From Lumbricus terrestris (lineage: Eukaryota > Annelida > Clitellata > Crassiclitellata > Lumbricidae), in assembly GCA_949752735.1 (NCBI GenBank), contig OX457052.1:17248149-17312148 (forward strand): a stretch of DNA of 64,000 bases. The letters are read 5' to 3'. The notes beneath the pieces are model-generated. The model ran no database searches, had not been told where the DNA came from, and worked only from the letters and a program-made list of their open reading frames with translations. This document shows, piece after piece, positions 23,066-34,870 of this stretch. Within the stretch, counting starts at the first letter, position 1. Each line of letters opens with the position of its first letter. Both the position numbers and the translations under genes were made by a program.

Positions 23066-24112
23066 AGCGTATTATGATGGCTTTTCGCCTGCAGTGAAAG
23101 TCTCAAATTATGACCGGAATGACATTCAGAGACGGCAGAAGAAATCGAACAGATGAGGATAGTGTTAAAAAATTGATGAAAAAACTTTCCCCCGGAGAAT
23201 ACGAATCTTGAATCGCCCACGGCAAGTTCTGACAGTCAACAGTCGATAGACGTATCATTATTTTTGTGGCGCCTTTCTGCCTTCATTCAGAGAAAAATGA
23301 GTAGGGACCCTGAAAGCCTTTACATAAAAATGTAATGATTTTCCAAAATATCATTAAATCGATTGAATATGTGAGACGCTTAGGGGGCGATTTTCGTTTT
23401 GTGGAAGTGCATGCTGGCCAATAGACCTAGGGATTTTTGCCGGTGCTTAGCCTACTTATAGACGGCAGATTAGCACTATATAATATATAATATATAATAT
23501 TTATATAATATATATAATATATAATAATTATATCTACCATCGCGTGTTATTTAAGAAAAAAGAAAAAGAAAAAACGCACGGAGAACGAAACGTTTCGCAG
23601 TAAATCGTTGACTGTGCAGCTTAGAAGGTCAGCGTAATATCATTACCTCTAATTACCTTAATACCAATACCTTTTTATGGAAGTAAGACACAAATCTTCA
23701 GCACCCTGGATGTTTTTAACCAGTCTCGCCGCAGCTTGTTGTGCGGCTTGGATTGCTTCCAGAAATATTCAGCAGACTAACGACAAAGTTGCGTGAGAAA
23801 ATTTACTACGGCGCCACGGTTTCACCTATTCACCTTCGCCAAACAGATTCACGTCTTTCACGTCTTTTTCGTCTTTCACTCGCAACACACAAACGTTCTT
23901 GTACTTCGAGGCAATTTTTATGCTAACGAAACGTCTGCAACCAGATGTATTTGATTTAGAAACCTTCGCTCTGCGTATAGTGGCGGCGGTAGCGGTTTCA
24001 GCAAATATGTTTCTTCAGTTTCCATCGTGGCGACTTCTACCCTGGTACGAAATCATGACGGAGCCGGAAAAGTTGGTTCTCAGATCTCGGGTTGCTTGAG
24101 AGTGACTCGTAA
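23066..24112. other. unannotated stretch
   Basis: A TATAA-rich run lies at 23478-23535. No gene or bounded element is recognised. Confidence 0.4.
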
Positions 24113-24331
24113 TGAACAAGATGATTAAGATGATTAGAATGATTAGGATGATTAAGATGATTAAGATGATTAGGATGATTAGGATGATTAAGATGATTGG
24201 GATGATTAAGATGATTGGGATGCTTAAGATGATTAAGATGATTAAGATGATTAGGATTATTAAGATGATTGGGATGATTAAGATGATTGGGATGATTAAG
24301 ATGATTGGGATGATTAAGATGATTAAGATGA
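24113..24331 (+). repeat. 9-bp minisatellite (ATGATTAAG)n
   Basis: About 24 units of ATGATTAAG, ATGATTAGG or ATGATTGGG. Frames are pure Lys/Met/Ile or Asn/His/Leu/Pro repeats. Confidence 0.96.
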
Positions 24332-24649
24332 GCTGGTAACAGGCACAAAACGGGTGCATGCCATAGACCTACGAATAGAAATAAATGAGAAGATTTTTCG
24401 TACATTATGCGTTTTCAGAGTGTAGATCCAATCTAGAAGTCTCGGGGTGTGGGGGGAAGGAAGTTCCTCCTTCAGAAATGACATTCCGAGAAAGAATCTA
24501 GAGCTGTTGTTTACACGTGTATGTAGGTCTATATAAGCTATTTCTTTTCCCGGTATATAAAAGGCTAGAAATAATCCGTCCAGCAAAAAGTAAGCATGCG
24601 ATAGCGGACCATTGAAGCACTAAAAAGCACACAATAATTAATTATAGAA

Positions 24650-24890
24650 AGTAGCGAATTTACAACCGGAATTGTTATAGGCTATAGTTAGGAAAATTTC
24701 GCACAAGAACTAAAAAAGGGTCATCAGCTTAAAAATACCGGAATTGGTTTGTTTTAATAAAAAAAGTTGTCAGAAAAATAATGCCCGGTCAAAGAGTCTC
24801 ATCGGTGTCTGGGCCCACCAGTTCCCGTCCGCCAAAAACCGCCGTTCCCCCCCAGAAACCTGATTTTCCACCCACACACTGATGCGTGTT
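24650..24890 (-). repeat. interspersed repeat, copy 2 (partner at 2330-2550)
   Basis: On the minus strand it shares with 2330-2550 the order G-rich run, TTTTTCTGACAACTTTTTTT, and AATTCCGGTTGTAAATTCGC. It also has a TGATGACCCTTTTTTAGTTC word like the hairpin module of the hAT families. Confidence 0.5.
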
Positions 24891-25718
24891 TAACGCTCAG
24901 AACGGTGCTGTTCTTACTTCATCCGATGCATGTTGTTAGTTGTCGTTCATGAGGAAGAGCGATGGAGATGAGATTGGTTGAGCTGAGCGATAATAGATGC
25001 ATATTTCAAGTCGTGGCATTATAACAGTGATCGAGTGACCATAATGACCATTGACGAGACAGTTCCTTCTTCTCCTCCTCCTTTGTTCGTCACTGTTTCA
25101 TCTTCAAAAGAATTACGCTACTCAACCTATCAACGCCCCTCACCCCCCACTGCACCCCTCCCCCTGGAGAATAAAGCTTATCACGGTGCGGTTAATTTTC
25201 CAATTATTATGTGTACTGAGGACGCATCTAATAATAAGCGTCGACAACCAAGGATTGGCTTCTGCATGCAGAGGAAGAAGAAGAAGCACGACTTTCATCG
25301 CCTTGTAGCCTACTCTAGGGATTGGCCAATGGCCATCTGCTTATCTGTGCCTGTCTGTGTCTGTTTGTGTCCGCCTGTGTCTGTCCGTGTCTATCTGTGT
25401 CTGTACAGTGTACATATATATATAATTTGTATATATATATATAACCCACAGATAATAATTATCAATTAAGCTAATTAATTATAGACCATTGCCTATTTGG
25501 GTGACTTTTAAAATTGTTATTTATGTAGCACACATTCAAAATGCCCGTATTGCACATTTGCACCGCAATATTCTATGTTTCTATGTCGACTGATCCGAAC
25601 CTATAATATTATATGAAGCTGCAATAAAATATTTCACTGAAACATTTTAAAGGTTGAGGCCAAAGTTTCGCTTTAGAAAACCGTCTTCATTATTGCTAGC
25701 TTTCAGTTGTCATTCAGT
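24891..25718. other. unannotated stretch
   Basis: Contains short TCTGTGTC and TATATA runs near 25340-25445 and no recognised gene. Confidence 0.4.
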
Positions 25719-26054
25719 CATGCGACCAAGGCCGTAGCCAGGATTTGATTTAGGGGGTGGGGGTGTGTTTACCAACTTTTCCCGTCAAATTATCTGACGA
25801 CCTTTTTGTCATCACATGCTTTTCGTAGAGTTTCGCCCGAAAACTGTTAACCGCGGCGTAAGGTGATCTAATTTAATGCTTTTCTTCTTCTAAAATTGCG
25901 ATCTTTTTCGGGTTCTAGGCGGTCAATACATTGCATAGACTACTGTATGTTTTACATTATGTGCTAGTAAATGCATTATATTATTTTTACATTTTTCATT
26001 TCGGATGGTGTTCAAACACCCCAAACACCCCCTAGCAACGGTCTTGCATGCGAC
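25719..26054. mobile_element. hAT MITE, family B (CAAGGCCGTAGC), complete
   Basis: The element spans 25727-26046 (320 bp) between perfect 8-bp duplications CATGCGAC. Termini are CAAGGCCGTAGCCAGGAT and CACCCCCTAGCAACGGTCTTG. The interior includes the word GTGTTCAAACACCCC. Confidence 0.9.
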
Positions 26055-26636
26055 GTCGCCGACTTGTACAAAATACATCCGACTAGTCAAATAGCGCCTT
26101 TTAAGAACAAGTGCAAAAGATGGCGATAATTATGTCAAAGTCAAAATTTGTCCTATAAGCTTATAGAATGTTGTCGAATAATTACTCGGAATTATCTCGT
26201 TGTACAGCCGTTCTATCTTGCGTCAGAATAATCTGGTTATGTCGACGTGCGGTTGGAATATAGAACGCGAGCAGGTATAGAGAGATCTGCGGGTTTCAAA
26301 GTGGAAAGATCTTTGATACAGTTATCAGAGGAAATGATATGGAGTGCGGCGGCTCAGGTAGGAGTGGGCCCGACATTTCCAATCAATATAATATTTTAAT
26401 ATACAATTATTTTTGATTGATGTCTTCAGATAACTGTGCAGGTGATTTTTTGTGGATTCGCGTGTTCGTCGTTTCCTACACCAAGAGCCGCAAAGAGTCT
26501 GAATGATACTCTAAAATAGCAACATGTGTTGTCGAATAACTCGAATTACTGTTGCTCGGTTAACTGAGGGTCTCACCTAGAGCAGGGTTTCGCAGACACA
26601 CAGAGCCCACCAGTGACTATTTACTATAATTATTTT

Positions 26637-26860
26637 TCGTGGGGGCGAGGGTATAGAGGGTGTGTTCGTTGCCTTGCAGCCATTGCCGGTTCGAATCCAC
26701 CTCAAGCCGCCTCGTAGAGACCCTGTGCAAGTGCTTCACTTGCAATTGCTCATGCGCTTCGGCGTGAAACTCCGACTCAGTGTTCACGCTGTAATCGGGA
26801 GCACTTCTGAGTAGAAATCTTGAAGGGTCGCTATAACAAGCGCACATACGTACATTTATC
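26637..26860 (+). mobile_element. tRNA-derived SINE, full length
   Basis: The head has the B box GGTTCGAATCC, and the body has GTGCTTCACTTGCAATTGCT and GGCGTGAAACTCCGACTCAG. The tail has GGGAGCACTTCTGAGTAG and TTGAAGGGTCGCTATAACAA. It ends in a short ACATACGTACAT run. Confidence 0.88.
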
Positions 26861-27294
26861 AGCAGCTCACCAACATAATATTAAAAGATTTTAAAATGTC
26901 GCAATGGAATTTAGCTGATCATCAAGATAATATTCAAAGATTTTAGAACGGAATTTGGATTTCTTGCATACGGAAACGAATTCGATGTTTTCGTTGTTTT
27001 CAAGTGAATGGAAAACAGGCGTCGGTGGAAATCAAATCACAGTAATTCCGACGCTGTTGCCATTAGACATAAGACACGGAGGAAGAAGGAGGAAGAGACG
27101 GAGACGGAGATGGAGACGGAGATGGAGATGGATAGGACGTGGAATGACGTCCTGTCGGATGATGTGGATTAGCACCGGAATAACAGAGGTATACGACGGT
27201 GTCAAGTGAATTTAAGACTTGGGGCCAAGGTGCAGATTACCAGCTCCTCCGACCCTTTCTTCGACTGGCTAACGATGAGGACTCCGCTGAGAGC

Positions 27295-27772
27295 GAGAGT
27301 AGACGGAAGAAGAGGAGGAGAAGGAGAGGAGTCTGAAGTAGAGGAGGAGGAGGAGGAGGAAGAACCTGAGAAGAAGCCGGAAAAGATGGAGGAGATGAAA
27401 TGAAAGAAGGGAATAGGAAGACGTAGAAGAAGAAGATGAAGAAGAAAAAGAGGAAGAAGTAGGAGGGGGTGGAGGAAGAAGAAGAAGAAGAAAAAGAAGA
27501 AGAAGTAGGAGGCGGAGGAAGAAGAAGAAGAAAAAGAAGAAGGAAGAGGAGGAGGAGAAAGAAGAGGAAGAAAAAGAAAAAGAAGAAGAGGAAGGAAGAG
27601 GAGGAGGAAGAAGAAGAAGAAAAAGAAGAAGGAAGAGGAGGAGGAGAAAGAAGAGGAAGAAAAAGAAAAAGAAGAAGAGGAAGGAAGAGGAGGAGGAGGA
27701 AGAAGAAGAAGAAGAAGTGGAAGAATGAGAAGTGGAAAAGTGGAGGAGCAAGATGAGGAAGAATTGGAAAGG
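27295..27772 (+). repeat. homopurine GAA/GGA tract, about 480 bp
   Basis: A nearly pure purine strand made of AAGAAG/GAGGAG triplets, with an internal repeat of about 95 bp (AAGGAAGAGGAGGAG-type blocks recur near 27540, 27594 and 27630). Overlapping frames are low complexity. Confidence 0.95.
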
Positions 27773-29283
27773 GTGAGATGGGGGCGGCGCCATAATAGCC
27801 CCGTCAAAATAGCCCCGTCAGAACAGCCCCGTCATAATCGCCCAAAGACAAAATAGCCCCCGTCAAAATCGCCCAGCGACACAATAGCCCCGTCAAAATA
27901 GCCCCGTCAGAACAGCCCGGGGCTATTTTGTCGGGGACCGCAAAGTCGGGGAAGAACACGATAAGCCTTTTCCTCAATCCAGCCTCTATTTAAGATGTAA
28001 GCTTATAGGCTAAAACCTACATCCAGCCTCGATTTCTCATATCATTCATTCAGCTTCTGTAATATATAAAATACCTTGACCCCGCTTTGATTTCTCAAGC
28101 GTTTTATCATCCATCTAGCTTCTATTTTGGATATATGAAGGTTCTATTTGACATCTCTTAAGCGTTTTATCACTCATCAAGGCTTTATATATCTTAAATA
28201 GAATTTGTATGAATGATAAAACGCTAATGGGCCCGGCGACTTCTAGGGGCCCGGAGGGGCCCGGGCCACAGTGATTTTAATATGTTTCATATGTTCATTA
28301 CGGGCGGCGGGCCCAACCTATATTACTTAGCCTATTGTTTGTGGTTTTTGCTGTTATAAATAGGCCTACAACCTAATAGGTAATTATTACTGTTACAAAA
28401 CTACAGCTGTTTAAGTTTCAAGCAACTGTCCATTAGCCTTCCTTGCTTATCAGTGTTTTGTCAAAGAACACGCTCACTTCCTTCTCACAACGTTCTTCGG
28501 CTAAATTATGCGTCGTCAAATTTCAATCATAAGTGAACAAATCTAAATGATAATTTCTCTCGCAACGATGGAATATTTTATAAATACACATATGGAGTAC
28601 AAAAACAAAAACAAAAGGCTATTAAGTTTGAAAAAGCAAACGTTGGTAAGCTTATACACTCGCACAGTATCTCAATTCAGAATCTCAAAAGAAGGCAATC
28701 AGAACCCGTAATTAGACCTACTCCTACATCGATTGATTCTAGTGAATTAAACGTGCCTGCATGATAATCGCATAATTTATGACTGAATGGAAGGAAATGA
28801 AGTTTGTGGTGTTAATGTCTTAATTCCAGAAGAAGACATTATAAATAAGAATAATGAATATGCTGAAATTATAGAAACTCTAAAAAGGTTTTGTTTTGAT
28901 GTTGGCACTCTGCCGCCATGGCCTGCGTTTAGGCCTATAATAGGCTACACAAACGATTGACTGCTCAGCCCAGGGGCCCGGAATTTCTGTCGGCGGGCCT
29001 GCGTAATTATAATGATAAAATACTCGAGGAAAGGAATTTGGATGAAGGTTTTTATATATCTATATTAAATAGAAGCGGAAAGGTTTACATAGGCTGTTTT
29101 GACGGGGCTATTTTGACGGGGCTGTTTTGTGGGGGCTATTTTGTCGGGTACTGATTTTTTCTGGGCTGTTTTGTCTTTGGGCGATTTTGACGGGGCTGTT
29201 TTGTCATTGGGCGATTATGACGGGGCTGTTTTGACGGGGCTATTTTGACCCGGGCTATTATGACGGGGTGCCGGTGAGATGGG
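27773..29283. mobile_element. DNA transposon with phrase-repeat termini (AAAATAGCCCCGTC)
   Basis: GTGAGATGGG flanks both sides (27773 and 29274), giving an 8- to 10-bp target duplication. The left end (from 27781) and right end (to 29273) are long inverted arrays of a short phrase, GTCAAAATAGCCCC, with variants GTCAGAACAGCCCC and GTCATAATCGCCC. No transposase is visible. The duplication length fits hAT (8) or Mutator-like (9) elements. Confidence 0.8.
28229..28999. mobile_element. possible nested element with GGGCCCGG ends
   Basis: GGGCCCGGCGAC at 28229 and its approximate inverse near 28973-29001 suggest a second transposon inside the phrase-repeat element. No clear target duplication was found. 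Confidence 0.3.
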
Positions 29284-29819
29284 ATATGCAAGGAGGAAGA
29301 GGAGGAGGAGCAGTAGGGAAGAGACGGAAACGACCTTAGAAACAGATGCAGGAGAAAGTTTTGGGTCGTCGATCAGACGCGGGGGGGGGGGCGAAAGACC
29401 GAGGGTATAAACAGAATTAGGAAACAACCCAACTCATTGGTTTTTGGTCTGATTTTGTAGATATCGATCTTTATCATCATCATCCGCAACCCTCCATCAC
29501 CCATCGCTGTTTGCTGCTTTTTGGCCCACAAGAGCAGCTCGGCTTGCCCAACCCTTTGGTTGCCCTTTGCAGTCGGAAACACCGCAGCGGATATGGGCAG
29601 TTACACAGGTTTATGGTCGAATCCGTGAAGTACGTCACCCAACCTAATAAGTGGACTTCGGAAGGGTTCGTGTAATTCCGAGGATCATCGGCAAATAATT
29701 ATGTTTACTGGCCGGTTCAATTATAAAGCGCTGGAAAAGTTGAAGACATCTTAGCCATTCGAACAGTCGAGCTTTGGTCGATAACGCAAGAACGTCTGAC
29801 CTCAATGCGTCCTATGCAT

Positions 29820-29890
29820 AAAAATATGTATATATAATATATATGCATATATAATTATAGATATCTATATATAATGACCAATCCAATTAT
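29820..29890. repeat. TATATA/ATGCAT AT-rich run
   Basis: Alternating AT words with no other content. Confidence 0.7.
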
Positions 29891-30226
29891 GTATAACGAG
29901 CATTCGTATTGCTCCCGGCCAAGATCTCAGACACGTATAAATACTTATATAGTGTATGAAAATTTAATTCAATATTGCCTGCATCTATAATGCATGGCTC
30001 TTTATAGTTCTGAGTCCTATAGTATCGCATTATGTATAATTGTATAACGTATAAATTTGCCGGCTTCAATCTACACAATATATTATACGCATCGTGTTCC
30101 TTACAATACTTATGGGTGCTATGGTCTGTGTATATTTGCATAACTGTTGCTCATTGTACAACATAGACGGAAGAGAACAACGCCTTTACTGCGTTGCTGT
30201 TGCAAAACATGTTGTTGCATTGAACT

Positions 30227-30432
30227 ATACATACATACATAAATGCATACATGCATACATGCATATATGCATACATACATACATACATACATACATACAT
30301 ACATACATACATACATACATACATACATACATGCATGCATACATACATACATACATACATACATACATACATACATACATACATACATACACAAATACAT
30401 ACATACATACACAAACATACATACACGCATAT
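30227..30432 (+). repeat. (ACAT)n microsatellite
   Basis: About 200 bp of ACAT with GCAT interruptions. Every reading frame gives the same kind of repeating peptide (TYIH or CMYV), so the open frames are artefacts. Confidence 0.98.
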
Positions 30433-30867
30433 ATAACATTATGTACACATATTTTTGGCCAAGATAATTCTGATGGCAATACGTCCTGAGTTCTACGGTC
30501 TGTTCGTTCGCAATATATCTGTCGCCAGCGACATCTCCTCCTCGTCAATTGCTAAGCGGCGTATAAATCCTTCCGCTCTTGTCACCGTGAAGCCTTTTCA
30601 CCGTCCATCAACGCCGGGCTTTGCTCCGGACCCTGTCACAGATTCGAGTTGGGCGTCGACAGCGGCAGGTGATGGTGAATGTCAAATCATAGAAGTGTGC
30701 GCCGTCGAAGAGTTTGACCGGCGTACACCTCTCGACCCAGAAAAATCCTGCCGCTGCTAATGGACTGGCTCTTGATGAATGGTTTGTCTTCCACTCGCGA
30801 CCTCATGCGTAAGCTGTCCCCGCGTAATCACAGACATCGAGGGGTAGTTGAATCTATTACGGCTCGG

Positions 30868-30950
30868 TGTTCTATATATACATATATATATATATGTACG
30901 TATGTATGCATATATATATGTACGTATGTATGTATATATATATATATGTT
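30868..30950 (+). repeat. TATATA/TACGTATGTATG run
   Basis: Two near-identical pieces of ATATATATATGTACGTATGT type. Confidence 0.85.
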
Positions 30951-31042
30951 TAAGTGCGAGTCGACGACCTACTTGCGGTGAGAATCGAGCCTTGCTCTCA
31001 CCGCATACACGTATACGCATTCGTGATATTCGGGTTTCTCTT

Positions 31043-31425
31043 AGCTATTCATTCATTCATTTATTCATTCGTTCATTCATTTCAGGTATTTATTCATTCA
31101 TTCATTCATTTATTCATTCATTCATTCATTTCAGGTATTTATTCATTCATTCATTCATTTATTCATTCATTTCAGGTATTTATTCATTCATTCATTCATT
31201 TATTCATTCATTCATTCATTCATTTATTCATTCATTTCAGGTATTTATTCATTCATTCATTCATTCATTCATTTATTCATTCATTTCAGGTATTTATTCA
31301 TTCATTCATTCATTTATTCATTCATTCATTCATTTCAGGTATTTATTCATTCATTCATTCATTCATTCATTTCAGGTATTTATTCATTCATTCATTCATT
31401 TATTCATTCATTTCAGGTATTTATA
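31043..31425 (+). repeat. (ATTC)n array punctuated by TTTCAGGTATTT
   Basis: ATTC repeats are interrupted eight times by TTTCAGGTATTTA at roughly 40- to 60-bp intervals, giving a compound higher-order tandem repeat. TTTCAG and GTATTT each resemble halves of splice signals. Confidence 0.95.
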
Positions 31426-31864
31426 TGGCGCTTGTGACGGATGAGAAACTCAGAAAAGCTCTGAACTCAACCAAAGCAAAAAGAAACAACGCTCTGGATT
31501 GTGTTCTGCGCTCTGAGCAGTGTACCGAAAATGCAAACCGAATCCCTAGCTAAGAAGAGAGCAGGTCCAGGGTATGCATGCCACTGGGGCGCAGAGATAG
31601 GTCGTTTGAAGCCAAAGGCTGGTCATTCCAGATGGATACCTCATCTCTATCACCGAAGAAGAGTGACGATTTTATGCTTCTGATATATTATGTTAGTCCA
31701 GGCAATCAAGCTAAAATATTATATCGTCGACTTTGGGAAAATTGATTCAGAAACTTTCTAAACGGTTTCTTGCTCGGAATCTTTTGCTGAATAAATGTTT
31801 AAAAAAATTCACCATGGGATCACCCACAATATGGAATATCCTTTCTCTATTTCTGTTGAGGCCC

Positions 31865-32165
31865 CGGTTGAAGACCTTAAATACTGTGTGAAGACCATGC
31901 TGCATGTTTTATGGCCATTCTGTTTTGAGACCATTCCTTTTAAGATCATCCTGTTTGAAGATCAGTCCATTTCAAGACCATTCCATGTTAAGACCATTCT
32001 GTGTTGAGATCATTCCGTTTAAAGACCATCCTGTTTAAAGACCATTCTGTTTAAAGACCATTCCATTTGAAGACCATTCTGTTTTGAGACAATTCCTTTT
32101 GAAGACCATTCCGCTTAAAAACCATTCAGTGTGAAGACCATTCTGCTGAAAGAACATTCTGGTCA
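31865..32165 (+). repeat. degenerate minisatellite of about 17 bp (AAGACCATTCYGTTT)
   Basis: About 17 units of AAGACCATTCTGTTT type occur in tandem with substitutions. The unit is most regular from 31990 on. Confidence 0.9.
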
Positions 32166-32167
32166 TG

Positions 32168-32537
32168 TGTCAAACCAAGGCTTTTTAACGTGCAGTTCTA
32201 CAAAAATGTGCAGTTGTAGAATGTAGATGCACGTGTGTAGTTGTAAAAGCAGTTACGTGCAGTGGAAATCATTAGGAAAAGGTAATTGCAAGCCGGTTTA
32301 CCACGGAAGAAGGACATGCGCAGTGGGGAAAAAACAGGAAGGTGAAATAAATCAAGTTTTCAAGTCGATGACTAAGAAAAGGTCATCAGGTTTTTTCGTC
32401 GCCGACTTGCGACATTTCTGGGAAAATTTTCAAAAGCGGAAAAACCAGAAATTTTCGTCAAACAAAGCCGCACTAAAAAGACTTCCCTGCTGTGCAGTTC
32501 TGCAAATTTCTTTTTTTTTAAAAACCCTGTGTCAAAC
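32168..32537 (+). mobile_element. hAT MITE, family A, long form with internal extra sequence
   Basis: The element spans 32176-32529 (354 bp) between perfect duplications TGTCAAAC. Its ends CAAGGCTTTTTAACGTGCAG and TTTTTTTTAAAAACCCTG match the 197-bp copy at 895. The centre has an extra segment of about 150 bp including GATGACTAAGAAAAGGTCAT, the hairpin module otherwise found in family B and the CAGGGGCGGATCC family. Confidence 0.87.
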
Positions 32538-33472
32538 CTGGACCATCTCTGAGAGGCATACTCAAAGGGGCGCGATATAAATGTGCGCAAGTAATATTAC
32601 GACCATATTAAAGACTATAAGTCAAAATGGCGTCCGTATATTTTATAGAAAAGGCACACAAAATCTGTGAGGAATGCTGAATTCGATACAGCACAATAAA
32701 CGAGTCAGTGAACTTACGCTTTCGAAAATAAGTTTCCCGTGGATAAATAATAAACCACTGGAGCAGACTTAGATGATGGCTCGACCGCTGTCAGATCCTG
32801 CAGCAGATTGCATCGACTACTCGCTTATACGGTTGCCACTATATCATCAGCGTCATCATAATACCATGCAGACCCAGCGTGTTACGACCCCTCCTTCACA
32901 TTGACACAAATACCTGAAGGAGGTCCACGAACTATTACAGGGACACCCGACGACAGTTATGTGTCACTGCATTCCTCAAGCTCCTCCTAAACCTACAATG
33001 ATCAGCGGCATATTATTACCTCGTCAATCATACGAAGCCGGTGACAAAACATCGGGTGATCTCTTACCGCCTATAGCGCTATATAATAATTATAGCTTCG
33101 CTGCAGCTATCGCAGATAGAACAAGGGAGTTCCGGTCAACGTATACACTAAATTCGAAGCTCTTCGGAACATTGTGTCTGAATTATAGCTTCAAAATGAA
33201 ATACCTGCTTTTACAATATTACTTGAGGTGCATGAGTGTATCTAGAGATGGATGGGTTACCGTTACGGGTTAAGAACTCCGATATAAGCTATTTCCGAAT
33301 TTAAAAAAACTAATTCTGTGTATTTGCGATCATGTCTATTTTGGAACCACCCCTCCCAACGGAGCCTCCTAGAACGTTTCTCTGGCCCCTGCTGAAGCGC
33401 ATTTGCTCAAGGTATTTCATCGTGTTATTTATGTGTATGTCTATGCTAAGCATACATTGTATGTTTATGTGT
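32538..33472. other. unannotated stretch
   Basis: The longest frame here (32959-33273) shows no domain, no signal sequence and no splice signals. Nothing is called. Confidence 0.4.
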
Positions 33473-33594
33473 ATATGTGTGTGTGTGTGTGTGTGTGCAA
33501 TGTGCATGTGTGTTTGTGTATCTGTGTATGTAGGCTATGTGCGCATGGGGCGCTGCGTTCCTTATGCTCCGCACGCTGCTCTATGTATGCGCAT

Positions 33595-34050
33595 TTGCAT
33601 GTCTGTTTGTATATTTGCATTGTCTGTTTGTATGTTTGCATGTCTGTTTGCATATCTGTTTGTATGTTTGCATGTCTGTTTGCATGTTTGCATATATGTT
33701 GTTTGTTTGCATGTCTGTTTGTATGTTTGCATGTCTGTTTGTATGTTTGCATGTCTGTTTGTATGTTTGCATGTCTGTTTGCATATCTGTTTGTATGTTT
33801 GCATGTCTGTTTGCATGTTTGCATATATGTTGTTTGTTTGCATGTCTGTTTGTATGTTTGCATGTCTGTTTGTATGTTTGCATGTCCGTTTGCAAGTTGC
33901 ATGTCTGTTTGTATGTTTGCATGTCTGTTTGTATGTTTGCATGTCTGTTTGCATATCTGCTTGTATGTTTGCATGTCTGTTTGCATGTTTGCATATCTGT
34001 TGTTTGTTTGCATGTCTGTTTGTATGTTTGCATGTCCGTTTGCATGTGTC
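33595..34050 (+). repeat. 20-bp minisatellite (GCATGTCTGTTTGTATGTTT)n
   Basis: The 20-bp unit is interspersed with shorter GCATATCTGTTT pieces. A longer pattern ending in a GCATATATGTTGTTTGTTT word occurs near 33690, 33826 and, as GCATATCTGTTG, near 33990. This suggests a higher-order period of about 136-165 bp. Long Cys/Val/Leu frames are artefacts. A (TG)n run at 33475-33497 precedes it. Confidence 0.93.
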
Positions 34051-34609
34051 CAATTGCCACTCGCTGAAAGACGCACAAGGACAAACTGAAAGACAGAGTG
34101 TGGTTAGTCAGCGAAACTTTTAGCACCGAGTCTCCTTGAGAGCGTGATTGCAGTGAGCGTGTAAGCGAGTGATTTGCAATCCCTTTGCTAAACTTGACTG
34201 ATGTTCTGACAATTGCTTTCTGACTCGACAAAACCACTCAGCCATAAGCATAGCACTGAATATATAATCGACGAATAGTTCATGACAAATGGCAAATTGC
34301 TCAACAACCCTCACATAAATCTAACTCCAGCGTTTCACCCAAAACGTCTGCACCCGACCACGAAGTCACGCAAATGACAGAAAATCCTAAGACCCTGTTT
34401 CGACGTAATTTCCGACATTTGTGAAATGAAATAAAGAGGTTAAAAATAAATCCGCGATTATCCTAATTCCGAAATCTTTCACGGTTGTCAATCATTGCTG
34501 AGCGTCTCCACTTGAGGGATGATCCGTTGCGGATTACGGAGCCGCTCCTCTGTCTCCAGGAGGACTCAAAGAGCGAAATGACGAGAAATGGTCTAAATGA
34601 TGAAACGAA

Positions 34610-34870
34610 ACAACGACGAGAAGGCAGGAAAGAAGGAGAAAGAAGAAACGAAGGAAGGAAAGATGGAAAGAATGAAGAAAAGATGGAAAGAAGGAAGAAA
34701 ATATGGAAAGAAGGGAGAAAAGATGGAAAGAATGAAGAAGAGATGGAAAGAATGAAGAAAAGAGGGAAAGAAGGAAGAACATATGGAAAGAAGGAAGAAA
34801 AGAAGGAAGAAAAGAAGGAAAGAAGGAAGAAAAGATGGAAAGATGGAAGAAAAGAAGGAAAGAAGGAAGG
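34610..34870 (+). repeat. purine-rich (GGAAAGAA)n tract
   Basis: GAAAGAAGGAAGAAAAGATG-type repeats occupy about 260 bp. Confidence 0.93.

Noticed and set aside
26637..26710. Functional tRNA genes at the SINE heads
   Set aside because: B boxes are present, but the cloverleaf is not complete and the same body and tail follow each copy.
30094..30548. Overlapping frames repeating TYIH or CMYV
   Set aside because: Every frame of an ACAT tetranucleotide repeat is open; this is not coding. The same holds at 44033-44415 and 47062-47353.
30848..31553. Two frames of about 200 residues rich in IHSF
   Set aside because: They are produced by the ATTC array with its interruptions.
32959..33273. 104-residue plus-strand frame
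   Set aside because: Composition is ordinary, but there is no domain, neighbouring exon or promoter evidence.
33332..34237. Cys/Val/Leu-rich frames up to 263 residues, suggestive of a membrane protein
   Set aside because: They follow the 20-bp minisatellite in all frames and both strands.
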